Part shown: piece after piece, positions 27,804 to 35,602 of the stretch | How the letters are laid out: every line of letters starts with the position of its first letter | How positions within the stretch are numbered: the first letter of the stretch is position 1 | Assembly: GCA_036389135.1 (NCBI GenBank) | Contig: DASVQP010000043.1 | Span: forward strand, 1-64,000 | From: Longimicrobium sp. | GTDB lineage: Bacteria > Gemmatimonadota > Gemmatimonadetes > Longimicrobiales > Longimicrobiaceae | DNA length: 64,000 bases | Direction of reading: 5' to 3' | Notes under the pieces: generated by a model | Seen by the model: only the letters and a program-made list of their open reading frames with translations | Databases searched by the model: none | What the model was told of the DNA's origin: nothing | Translations under genes and position numbers: made by a program

Positions 27804-28661
27804 TCAGTAGATGTACACCGGGGTCCCCACCGCCACGTTCCGGTACATCCACATGATGTCCTGCTCGTACATGCGGATGCAGCCGTGGCTGGCGGCGGTG
27901 CCGATGGACGCGGGGTTGTCCGTGCCGTGGAAATAGTAGCCGTCGTACATCTCCAGCTTGGCGGCTCCCAGCACGCCCTTGATGGCGCGCTGCGGGCTCC
28001 CCCAGGGCGGGATGATGACCTTGCCGCCGCGGATGGGCGTCTGCCCCGGCGCGAAGCCGCTCAGCGCGTTGGGGGACGCGTTGCTCATGTCCACGATCCC
28101 CAGCCCGTTGTTGCGCGCGATCTCCACGTAGTGCCAGTTGGGCGGAACCCAGACCGGGTCCAGCTCCTTGTGGGTGATGGACATCCGCCCGCGCGGCGTG
28201 ATGAAGCGCTTGGTGCGCCCCTCGATCACCACCGTCTTGCCGGAACCCACCGCGACCGGCGCCTTGTAGAGCGTGTCGTCGCCCTGCAGGTAGAGCATGC
28301 GGCGCTCGGCCAGCGATACGACGATGTACGGCCGGTTGCGCGGCGCCAGCTCCTCCTCCATCGCAGCCAGCTCGCGCTCGCGCTGCTCCTGCGTCTTCAC
28401 CAGCTCGGCCTCGCGGCGGCGCACGAACTCCAGCGCGCGGGTGTCGTTGAGGTACGCCATCTCGGTGACGCGGCGGGTGAAGCGCTCGTTGACCGCCCAC
28501 GCCGATGCCGCCGCGAACGCCCCCGCGGAGAGCAGCACCACCAGGATCAGCATCACCGCCTTCCACGGATGGTCGTGCGCGATCCGCCGCACGCGCCCCG
28601 GCGGCGTATAGTTGCGCCGCTCCGGCACGTCCTCCGGCTTCCTGTCCCTCAAGTCGCTCAT
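27804..28661 (-). CDS. L,D-transpeptidase (YkuD domain)
   Basis: The 285-residue protein has an N-terminal cytoplasmic tail, a membrane anchor (about 34-57), a coiled-coil stretch (about 70-110) and a YkuD domain from about 112 with the catalytic motif HGTDNPASIGTAASHGCIRM (His245, Cys261). Such enzymes form 3-3 cross-links in peptidoglycan or attach proteins to it using the Cys nucleophile and resist beta-lactams other than carbapenems. The gene lies directly downstream of a paralogous gene (28699) whose active site is lost; the two are 37 bp apart and probably co-transcribed. Confidence 0.93.
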   Translation of the reverse strand: MSDLRDRKPEDVPERRNYTPPGRVRRIAHDHPWKAVMLILVVLLSAGAFAAASAWAVNERFTRRVTEMAYLNDTRALEFVRRREAELVKTQEQRERELAAMEEELAPRNRPYIVVSLAERRMLYLQGDDTLYKAPVAVGSGKTVVIEGRTKRFITPRGRMSITHKELDPVWVPPNWHYVEIARNNGLGIVDMSNASPNALSGFAPGQTPIRGGKVIIPPWGSPQRAIKGVLGAAKLEMYDGYYFHGTDNPASIGTAASHGCIRMYEQDIMWMYRNVAVGTPVYIY

Positions 28662-28698
28662 CGCTTCATCCTTTGCATGGTTTCCAGCGTACGACCCA

Positions 28699-29406
28699 CT
28701 AGTAGATGAAGACCGGCGTCTCTTCCTTCAGCGCGTCGAAGATGGCGCCCATGTCGCGGGCGCGCACCTGGAACGACGCGGGCTTCACGGTGCCCTTCAG
28801 CGGCCCCGCCTGCGGCTCGGTGTGGATCTCGGTGCCGTCGTCCAGCCTGATCACGTACGACCCCAGTCCGCCCTCCACCCTGCGCTCGCCCTCCGGCGGG
28901 ATCGGCTGCCCCTGCCGCACGTACACCCACTCCGGGATCGTGTAGACGGGGGAGCGCTGGAGCTCCGCCACGCGCCGCTCGCCGACGGGGCGCACCAGCC
29001 GCCATGCGCGGCCGTCCGGCGCCTTGACCTCCGCGTCCGGCCCGATCTGCATCTTGGCGCGGCGCAGGGTGGCGCGGCCGTGGCGCAGCTCCAGCACCGA
29101 GTCCGCGATCACGACGGCCAGGTGCACCTTCTTCTGCTGCAGCGCGCGAATGCGGATGTCGCGCTGCAGGATGGCCATGGCGAGCTGCGTGCGCTTGCCG
29201 CGGTGGGCCAGCACCGAGTCGCGGGTGGCGCGCTCCGCCGCCGTCATGCGGGCGTTGAACTGCGCCGCCTCGGCCCGGTAGCGGGGCACCCTCATGGCGA
29301 CCGCCGCGGCGCCCGCCAGAAAGAGGGCGGCCACCACCAGCGAGCCCCACAGGAAGAGAGGATGCTCACGCCAGAACGAGGGCCTGCGCGTCGTGGGTTC
29401 GCTCAT
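28699..29406 (-). CDS. L,D-transpeptidase-like protein without catalytic residues
   Basis: The 235-residue protein has the same layout as its neighbour: short cytoplasmic tail, a membrane helix (about 17-40), coiled coil (about 40-90), then a domain that ends ETPVFIY, mirroring GTPVYIY of the active enzyme. Aligning the ends, the SHGCIR catalytic segment of the neighbour corresponds to ASFQVR, so the nucleophile is Gln213 and the HGT motif is IHTEP. It is therefore likely a catalytically dead paralogue, perhaps a partner or regulator of the active enzyme. ATG at 29406; a longer reading to 29460 lacks support. Confidence 0.72.
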   Translation of the reverse strand: MSEPTTRRPSFWREHPLFLWGSLVVAALFLAGAAAVAMRVPRYRAEAAQFNARMTAAERATRDSVLAHRGKRTQLAMAILQRDIRIRALQQKKVHLAVVIADSVLELRHGRATLRRAKMQIGPDAEVKAPDGRAWRLVRPVGERRVAELQRSPVYTIPEWVYVRQGQPIPPEGERRVEGGLGSYVIRLDDGTEIHTEPQAGPLKGTVKPASFQVRARDMGAIFDALKEETPVFIY

Positions 29407-29577
29407 CCGTGCGTCGGAAACGGGTTGGGGTGGATGGTGCTCAGGGGCCCCGGAGTGCAAGACCCGTTCCGGTTAAGCCTTGTCAAACCCGCACTTACGG
29501 ATGGGCTGGCGCGGAGGCCGTGGGCCGCCCAACTTCCGCCCGTCCCGAGTCTTCCCCAACCCGCCGCCCCTTGACCG

Positions 29578-29958
29578 ATGATGGCGCGTACCTTTTGGAT
29601 CCTGGGCTCCCTCTTCGCGTTGACGGCGGTGGGCGCCGGCGCATTCGGCGCGCACGCTCTCCGCGCCCGCCTCACGCCCGACCTGCTGGCGGTGTGGGAG
29701 ACGGCGGCGCGCTACCAGATGTACCACGCCCTCGCCCTCCTCGTGGTCGCGATGGCCGCGTCGCGCTGGCCCGCCGCGGGGTGGAACGCGGCCGGATGGC
29801 TCTTCACCGCCGGCATCGTGGTGTTCTCGGGAAGCCTCTACGTCCTGGCGCTCTCCGGCGTCCGCTGGCTGGGCGCCATCACGCCGCTGGGCGGGCTCGC
29901 CTTCCTGGCCGGCTGGGTGATGCTGGCGCTGGCCGGGTCCAGGGCGCTCGGCGACTGA
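29578..29958 (+). CDS. DUF423 family membrane protein
   Basis: A 126-residue protein with four membrane helices; ILGSLFALTAVGAGAFGAHAL, YQMYHALALL and the C-terminal ITPLGGLAFLAGW are the usual DUF423 (YgdD/YwdK) features. Family function is unknown. It lies downstream of a possible promoter region (29475 TTGTCA) and is followed by a palindromic repeat. Confidence 0.92.
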   Translation: MMARTFWILGSLFALTAVGAGAFGAHALRARLTPDLLAVWETAARYQMYHALALLVVAMAASRWPAAGWNAAGWLFTAGIVVFSGSLYVLALSGVRWLGAITPLGGLAFLAGWVMLALAGSRALGD

Positions 29959-29964
29959 AAAGCC

Positions 29965-30049
29965 TCACACGGAGAACACAGAGGGAACCGCAAGCCACGG
30001 AGGAACCCTTCCGCTGTTCTTCCTCTGTGGCTCCGTGTCTCTGTGTGAG
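29965..30049. repeat. TCACACAGAGA palindromic repeat, copy 2
   Basis: CTCACACGGAGAACACAGAG with the complementary arm GTGTCTCTGTGTGAG. Confidence 0.8.
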
Positions 30050-30158
30050 ACCCGCCGGTTGCAGTGTCCACCGCATGTGACGATCTTGTCCAGTTCGGGC
30101 GACGCACCCACGGCCGCGTACACGGGACCGTTCCCGCAAATGGAAGCGGCGCAATCGG

Positions 30159-30187
30159 TTGAATTTTTAGCAGGACCGGTGTATCGT
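30159..30187 (+). promoter_or_regulatory. Promoter of the 30248 gene
   Basis: TTGAAT (30159-30164), a 17-bp spacer and TATCGT (30182-30187). The layout matches the promoter at 9989. Predicted start of transcription is about 50 bp before the ATG at 30248. Confidence 0.6.
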
Positions 30188-30247
30188 TTGCAGTGCACCG
30201 TCGTGGCCCCGCAGTGCGAGTTCCATCGCAGCCCCCCAGGATTTCCC

Positions 30248-31435
30248 ATGAGGCGAAGCATCGCGACCCTGCTCCTGCCGCTCGCAGCGCTCACCGCATG
30301 CGCCACGGCGAGCGGCGGCGGATCGGCCCCCAGCCCGTACAGCCACAACGGCACCCGCGCCTCGTCCAGCTCGGAGCCGATGCGCGTGCGCCTGCACGAG
30401 AATTTCGGCGACGGGCTCGTGCTGCAGCTCAACCGCCCGGCGTACACGGCCGTCTTCCAGATCGTCCCCGGCCAGGGGGTGGCGCTGGTGTACCCGGACA
30501 TCGGCCAGCGCGCCATGTACAACGCCGGGCAGACCCGCCTGACGCCGAGCGTCGCGTCGAATCGCTTCTGGCGCTACGACAACGCTTACAACAACGCGTA
30601 CTCCTTTGCGTCGAGCATCCATCAGGGGCCGCGCCACCTGCTGGTGATCGCCTCCGAGCGCCCGCTGCAGACCTCGCGTTTCCGCGGCGGAATGCTGCGG
30701 CGAGTGATGGGGACGTCGAGCTACACCACGACGAACAGCCGCCGGGTGGTGGACGACCTGCTGGCCGTGGTGGTGCCGCCACAGCCGGACGAGAGCTGGG
30801 ACGCGGACGTCATCACGGTGTGGCCGAGGGTGAACGACGTGCGCCTCCCCTCCGGCGACCTGTACCGGGTCCGTTGCCGTAGCGGCGGGTCGGTGTGGGT
30901 GCCGCTGGAGCTGGCCGCGGCCGCGTGCCGCAACCCGGACCGGGTGCTCCCGCAGCCGCGCGACAGCGTGGGTGCGCCGCCGCGGTCGGACACCACCGGC
31001 GTGCGCAAGCCGGGTGGCCGCCGCCCCGAGCCGGAGACGGGTGTCGGCCAGGCGCCGCGCCAGGGCACGCGCCTCAGCCAGCTGCGCGACGAGATGCGGA
31101 GCTACCGCAACGCATCCGGGCCTGACGGCTCCCGGCCGATCCGAATCAGCGACCTGCGCCGCGAGCTGGACAACATGCGCTCGGGTGGCTACGGAAGCGT
31201 GTCGGCCCGGTTGCGCGACGGGCGCACGGGGAACTCGCCGTCGCCGGGCGACTACACCATTCGGCCGCCAGTGAACACGTCGCGGGCCACGGCGCAGCAC
31301 GATTCGCCGCCCCCGAGCGGAACGCACAGCTACACCCCGGGAGAGGCTGCGACCGGCGGCGCGTCGTCACCGGCCCCCAAGCCGGACCCGCAGCCGGCGC
31401 CGAGTCCGGAGCCGCCATCCAATCCGATTCCGTGA
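30248..31435 (+). CDS. Lipoprotein with DUF4384-like domain and proline-rich tail
   Basis: The 395-residue product starts MRRSIATLLLPLAALTAC, with a lipoprotein cleavage site. After a Ser/Ala-rich linker a folded domain of about 180 residues follows (VLQLNRPAYTAVFQIVPGQGVALVYPDIGQ and LLVIASERPLQ), which resembles DUF4384-type domains that bind or respond to envelope signals. The last 150 residues are low in complexity (PAPKPDPQPAPSPEPPS). Unknown function, likely envelope. A strong terminator follows. Confidence 0.7.
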   Translation: MRRSIATLLLPLAALTACATASGGGSAPSPYSHNGTRASSSSEPMRVRLHENFGDGLVLQLNRPAYTAVFQIVPGQGVALVYPDIGQRAMYNAGQTRLTPSVASNRFWRYDNAYNNAYSFASSIHQGPRHLLVIASERPLQTSRFRGGMLRRVMGTSSYTTTNSRRVVDDLLAVVVPPQPDESWDADVITVWPRVNDVRLPSGDLYRVRCRSGGSVWVPLELAAAACRNPDRVLPQPRDSVGAPPRSDTTGVRKPGGRRPEPETGVGQAPRQGTRLSQLRDEMRSYRNASGPDGSRPIRISDLRRELDNMRSGGYGSVSARLRDGRTGNSPSPGDYTIRPPVNTSRATAQHDSPPPSGTHSYTPGEAATGGASSPAPKPDPQPAPSPEPPSNPIP

Positions 31436-31439
31436 AATG

Positions 31440-31475
31440 ACGAGCCCCCCGGCACCCGCCGGGGGGCTCGTTCGT
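31440..31475 (+). terminator. Terminator with 14-bp perfect stem
   Basis: ACGAGCCCCCCGGC (31440-31453) pairs with GCCGGGGGGCTCGT (31458-31471); the tail is TCGT. Confidence 0.75.
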
Positions 31476-31486
31476 ACAACCGCGCT

Positions 31487-31579
31487 TCACACGGAGACAC
31501 AGAGGGAACCACGAGGAAGGGAAAGAGTATCGGTCCTTCTTCTGTGCCCTTTCCGTTTTCCTCTGCGCCTCTGTGTGAG
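31487..31579. repeat. TCACACAGAGA palindromic repeat, copy 3
   Basis: TTCACACGGAGACACAGAGG with the complementary arm GCCTCTGTGTGAG; the centre is A/T-richer than the surroundings. Confidence 0.8.
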
Positions 31580-31608
31580 ATTGCCGTTTCGCCGTTGACG
31601 AAGCTTTG

Positions 31609-32286
31609 ATGATGCTGCGGGTGATTCAGGACGAGGTGACCGCGTGCCGCCGGTGCGCGCGGCTGGTGGAGTGGCGGGAGCGCGTGGGGGCGGAGAAGCG
31701 CCGCGCCTTTCGCGAGTGGGAGTACTGGGCCCGCCCCGTACCCGGCTTCGGCGACCCGGCGGCGCGGCTCCTGGTGCTGGGGCTGGCGCCCGCCGCGCAC
31801 GGCGCCAACCGCACCGGGCGGATGTTCACCGGCGACCGCAGCGGCGACTTCCTGTACGCCGCCATGCACCGCGCCGGCTTCGCAAACCAGCCCACCTCCC
31901 TCGACCGCGGCGACGGGTTGCGCCTGGCCGGCGCATGGGTGAGCTCCGCCGTGAAGTGCGCCCCGCCGGACAACAAGCCCGCGCCGGACGAGCGCGACGC
32001 CTGCCTCCCCTTCCTCCTGCGCGAGATCCGCGCGCTGGCCGACCTGCGCGCCATCGTGTGCCTGGGCGGCTTTGGCTGGGACGCGGCGCTGCGCACCCTC
32101 CGGGAGCTGGGGCACGCCCTCCCTGCCCCGCAACCGAAATTCGGCCACGGGGCCGAGGTGCGGCTCGACGGCGGGCTCACGCTGATCGGCTCCTACCATC
32201 CCAGCCAGCAGAACACCTTCACCGGGCGCCTCACCCCGGCCATGCTCGACGACGTCTTCGCCGCCGCCCGCCGCATTGTGGGGTGA
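31609..32286 (+). CDS. Uracil-DNA glycosylase, family 5 (UDGb) type
   Basis: The 225-residue protein has Cys13 and Cys16 (ACRRC) plus later cysteines (VKCAPP, IVCLGG) that would hold the 4Fe-4S cluster of family 4 and 5 enzymes. The active-site loop reads GLAPAAHGANRTG with Ala where family 4 has a catalytic acid, a family 5 feature, and the C-terminal motif is SYHPSQQNT. Removes uracil and other deaminated bases from DNA. ATG at 31609 is used; TTG 31606 and ATG 31612 are alternatives with a poor ribosome binding site in each case. Confidence 0.9.
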   Translation: MMLRVIQDEVTACRRCARLVEWRERVGAEKRRAFREWEYWARPVPGFGDPAARLLVLGLAPAAHGANRTGRMFTGDRSGDFLYAAMHRAGFANQPTSLDRGDGLRLAGAWVSSAVKCAPPDNKPAPDERDACLPFLLREIRALADLRAIVCLGGFGWDAALRTLRELGHALPAPQPKFGHGAEVRLDGGLTLIGSYHPSQQNTFTGRLTPAMLDDVFAAARRIVG

Positions 32287-32384
32287 CCGAGCGATTGTGG
32301 CGCCGAAGGGATTGAGTCCGCGGCGAGCTTCATATATCCTCCATGCGTTCGTCCCCCGCCGTACTCCCCCCACAGAGAATCCCC

Positions 32385-33083
32385 ATGGCACTCCAGGGCA
32401 CCGTCCTCAACGCACCCGCGGGCATCAAGGGCTTCGATGCCAATGCCGTAATCTCCGCCTCCGTCGCCCGCCAGTTCGTGGACGCGGGCTACAACTTCTG
32501 CGTGCGCTACGTAGGGCGCACGCAGATGGCCTCGCACGACCTGACTGCCGCCGAGGCGCAGACGCTGCTCGGCGCGGGGCTGGCGCTGATGCCGGTGCAG
32601 CACGTGGAGGCCGGTGAGTGGGCGGCCAGCGGTTCGCTCGGCGCGGAGTACGGCGCCAACGCGGCGCAGTTCGTCTCGGCCATCGGCTTTCCGCCGGGGG
32701 TGAACGTCTGGCTGGACCTGGAGAGCGTCTCCACCTCCTCCGCCGCGGCGGACGTGATGGCGTACTGCAACAACTGGTACGACGCCGTGGCGGGCGCGGG
32801 GTACACGCCGGGGATCTACGTCGGGTGGCAGCCGATGCTCACCAACGGCCAGCTCTACTCGGCCCTCAAGTTCAAGCAGTACTGGGGCGCCTACAACGTG
32901 GACGCCGTCATCCCGCAGCGCGGGTGGGTGATGAAGCAGACACCCGCCCACACGCAGGTCGCCGGAATCGACCACGACGACAACTTCACCCACGTGGACG
33001 GCCTGGGCGGTCAGGTGACCTGGCTCGCTCCCGCCGGACAGTCCGCCTCCATATTCGGCACCCCGGCTCCCGCGCAGGGCTGA
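32385..33083 (+). CDS. DUF1906 (Rv2525c-like) glycoside-hydrolase-fold protein
   Basis: The 232-residue protein begins at MALQGTVLNAPAG and has the DUF1906 pattern: GFDANAVIS with acidic residues, YNFCVRYVGR, VNVWLDLE with the acidic pair typical of the catalytic site in GH25-like barrels, and YTPGIYVG. Rv2525c-like proteins have a TIM barrel similar to GH25 lysozymes, but activity is not established. No clear signal peptide is visible from this start, which is atypical; an ATG at 32343 adds a short stretch without improving this. Confidence 0.8.
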   Translation: MALQGTVLNAPAGIKGFDANAVISASVARQFVDAGYNFCVRYVGRTQMASHDLTAAEAQTLLGAGLALMPVQHVEAGEWAASGSLGAEYGANAAQFVSAIGFPPGVNVWLDLESVSTSSAAADVMAYCNNWYDAVAGAGYTPGIYVGWQPMLTNGQLYSALKFKQYWGAYNVDAVIPQRGWVMKQTPAHTQVAGIDHDDNFTHVDGLGGQVTWLAPAGQSASIFGTPAPAQG

Positions 33084-33181
33084 GCCGTTCTGCTCCGAAA
33101 CCCGCCCGTCGCGGGCCTCGTACCCCATCATGCCCCCCTTCGACTCCGGAGGGGGCACCCCACTCCCGAGCCATTCGAGAC

Positions 33182-33727
33182 GTGGAAAACGCATTCCTGA
33201 TCTGTGCCGCCGTCGGGGCCGCCGTGCTGGTGCTTCAGCTTCTGCTGGGCGCGGTGGGGCTCGGCACGCACGCGCTGGACACCATCGACGCGGACACCGA
33301 CCACGATTTCCTCAGCATCCGCGCACTGGCGTCGGGGCTGGCGTTCTTCGGGCTTGCCGGGATGTGGGTGCAGGCCACCGGGCGCGGGCTGTGGCCGGCG
33401 CTGGGGGTGGCCGCGCTGGTGGGCGGACTGGCGCTGTGCGCGGTCGCCTGGGCGATGCGCCAGATGCTCCGCCTGGAGCGCGACGGCACCGTGCGGATGG
33501 AGCAAGCCGTGGGCAACCCCGCCACCGTGTACCTGGGGATCCCCGGCGGCACGTCGCCCGGCAAGGTTCACCTCACGCTGGGCGGCCGCACCGTGGAGTG
33601 CCAGGCGGTGTCCGACCGGCCCCTCCCCACGGGCACGCCCGTGGTCGTCGTGGACGTCCTCGGTCCGGGGACGCTCGAAGTCGCACCCTCACCCCTCCTT
33701 GGAGGTCCCAACGATGTCTCCCGCTAG
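33182..33727 (+). CDS. NfeD-like membrane protein partner of flotillin
   Basis: A GTG start gives 181 residues: two membrane segments (about 3-27 and 45-95 in two helices) followed by a C-terminal beta-barrel (about 110-180: GNPATVYLGIPGGTSPGKVHLTLGGRTVEC) of the OB-fold kind seen in NfeD proteins. It overlaps the flotillin gene by 14 bp, and NfeD-flotillin pairs are a common operon in bacteria. The NfeD serine-protease domain found in long versions is missing, so this is the short form. Confidence 0.78.
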   Translation: MENAFLICAAVGAAVLVLQLLLGAVGLGTHALDTIDADTDHDFLSIRALASGLAFFGLAGMWVQATGRGLWPALGVAALVGGLALCAVAWAMRQMLRLERDGTVRMEQAVGNPATVYLGIPGGTSPGKVHLTLGGRTVECQAVSDRPLPTGTPVVVVDVLGPGTLEVAPSPLLGGPNDVSR

Positions 33728-35423
33728 CTCCATCGCCATGCTGCAGCTGAGCCCCAACGCCATCCTGGGGAGCGGCGCGCTCCTGGGAGTGGTGATCGCG
33801 TTCGGGTTCGCCCTCTTCCTCGCCAGCCGCTACCGGCGCTGCCCGGCCAACAAGGTGCTGGTGATCTCCGGAATGGTGGGCGGGGGGAACTCCGCCAAGT
33901 GCATTTCGGGCGGCGGCGCCTTCGTGTGGCCCGTCATCCAGGAGTACGACTACCTGACGCTGGAGCCGATCCAGATCGACATCCCGCTCAAGGACGCGCT
34001 CTCCTTCGAGAACATCCGCGTCAGCGTCCCGAGCGTCTTCACCGTGGCCGTGGGCACCGAGGAAGACGTGCGGCAGAACGCGGCCATCCGCCTGCTGAAG
34101 CTGGACCAGAACCAGGTGAAGCGGCAGGCGCAGGACATCATCTTCGGCCAGCTGCGCCAGGTGATCGCCTCCATGCGCATCGAGGAGATCAACCGCGACC
34201 GCGAGTCGTTCCTGCACAACATCCAGACCTCGCTGGAGCCGGAGCTCAAGAAGGTGGGCCTGGTGCTGCTGAACGTGAACATCACTGACATCAACGACGA
34301 GTCGGGGTACATCGAGGCGATCGGGCGCAAGGCGGCGGCCGAGGCGGTGCAGAAGGCCCGCGGCGACGTGGCCGACCAGGAGAAGATGGGCGAGGTGCGC
34401 GTGGCCGAGGCCGAGCGCGAAAAGGTCATCCAGGTGGCCAACGCCACCAAGCTGCGCGAGATCGGCACCCGCGAGGCCGCGCGCGAGCAGGCGGTGCGCG
34501 TGGCCGAGCTGAACAAGGAGCAGAAGGTCGGCGAGGAGACCGCAGCCCTGGAGCGCGAGGCGCAGATCAAGGAGGCGCAGCGCCAGCAGGCCGTGCGCAT
34601 CGCGCTGCTGGACAAGGAGCAGAGCGTGGGCGAGCAGACGGCCGCCTTCGAGCGCGACGCCGCCATCAAGGAGGCGGAGCAGAAGAAGCGCATCGCCATC
34701 GCCAACGCCAACGCGCTGGCCATCGCGGGCGAGGCGCAGTCGCAGGCGCAGATCGTGGCCACGCAGGCGCAGCTCAAGGTGCGCGAGGCGGAGGCGTACC
34801 AGGTGGCGGAGGGGCGCAAGCGCGAGGCGGAGGCCGCCGTGATGGAGGCGCAGAACCGCGCCATGGCCCGGGCCGCGCTCGCCGACGCGGAGCGGGTGGA
34901 GGCCGAGCAGCGCGCCACCCTTGAGGCCCCGGCCAAGGCCGAGAAGGCCCGCACCATCGTGGAGGCGGAGGCCGAGGCGGAGAAGCGCAAGCTGGGCGCC
35001 CAGGCCGAGGCCGCGGCGATCTACGCGAAGCTGGAGGCCGAGGCGCGTGGCCAGTACGAGATCCTGGCCAAGAAGGCCGACGGCCTGCGCCAGATCGTGG
35101 ACGCGTGCGGCGGGCCGCAGCAGGCCTACCAGCTCCTGATGCTGGAGCACATGGACACGCTGGCCACCACGGCGGCGACGGCCATCTCCAACATCAAGTT
35201 CGACAAGGTGGTGGTGTGGGACGGCGGCACGGGCGGCGCCGCGCCCAACTTCCTGCAGGGGATGACCCGCACCCTGCCGCCGATGATGCAGGTGATCCGC
35301 GACATCGGCGGGGTGGAGCTCCCGGGGATGTTCGGCAAGCTGGCCGAAGAGGCCGCCGCGCCCGCTCCCGCCGCTCCCGAGGCTGAGCGGCGCGCCCCGG
35401 AAGCGCTGATCGTGGCCGAGTAA
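33714..35423 (+). CDS. Flotillin family protein (FloT/YuaG-like)
   Basis: The 569-residue protein starts at an ATG with GGAGGT seven bases upstream. A membrane hairpin (about 17-38) precedes an SPFH domain (about 40-220: KVLVISGMVGGG, FVWPVIQEYDYLTLEPIQIDIPL, NVNITDINDESGYIEAIGRKAAA) and a long Ala/Glu/Lys/Arg coiled coil (about 230-450) typical of flotillins, then a globular tail (TTAATAISNIKFDKVVVWDGG). Flotillins form membrane microdomains that organise signalling and secretion. Co-transcribed with the NfeD-like gene. Confidence 0.95.
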   Translation: MSPASSIAMLQLSPNAILGSGALLGVVIAFGFALFLASRYRRCPANKVLVISGMVGGGNSAKCISGGGAFVWPVIQEYDYLTLEPIQIDIPLKDALSFENIRVSVPSVFTVAVGTEEDVRQNAAIRLLKLDQNQVKRQAQDIIFGQLRQVIASMRIEEINRDRESFLHNIQTSLEPELKKVGLVLLNVNITDINDESGYIEAIGRKAAAEAVQKARGDVADQEKMGEVRVAEAEREKVIQVANATKLREIGTREAAREQAVRVAELNKEQKVGEETAALEREAQIKEAQRQQAVRIALLDKEQSVGEQTAAFERDAAIKEAEQKKRIAIANANALAIAGEAQSQAQIVATQAQLKVREAEAYQVAEGRKREAEAAVMEAQNRAMARAALADAERVEAEQRATLEAPAKAEKARTIVEAEAEAEKRKLGAQAEAAAIYAKLEAEARGQYEILAKKADGLRQIVDACGGPQQAYQLLMLEHMDTLATTAATAISNIKFDKVVVWDGGTGGAAPNFLQGMTRTLPPMMQVIRDIGGVELPGMFGKLAEEAAAPAPAAPEAERRAPEALIVAE

Positions 35424-35434
35424 AGACAGGGGCT

Positions 35435-35496
35435 CACGGGGAGACACGGAGGCACGGAGAAGAGGCTTTTCTCCGTGCCTCCGTGTCTCTGTGTGA
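35435..35496. repeat. TCACACAGAGA palindromic repeat, copy 4
   Basis: TCACGGGGAGACACGGAGGC and GCCTCCGTGTCTCTGTGTGA form a nearly perfect hairpin with a 20-bp centre, the most compact copy. It follows the flotillin stop codon closely and may act as a terminator. Confidence 0.85.
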
Positions 35497-35602
35497 GCCA
35501 TTGCAGTTGCCGTTACCCTCCTCTTGGTGCAATCATACGGTACGCGCCCAGCCGCGAAGACGTACCGAGCACCACCCCACCCACCGCACCGGAGCCGCGC
35601 CG

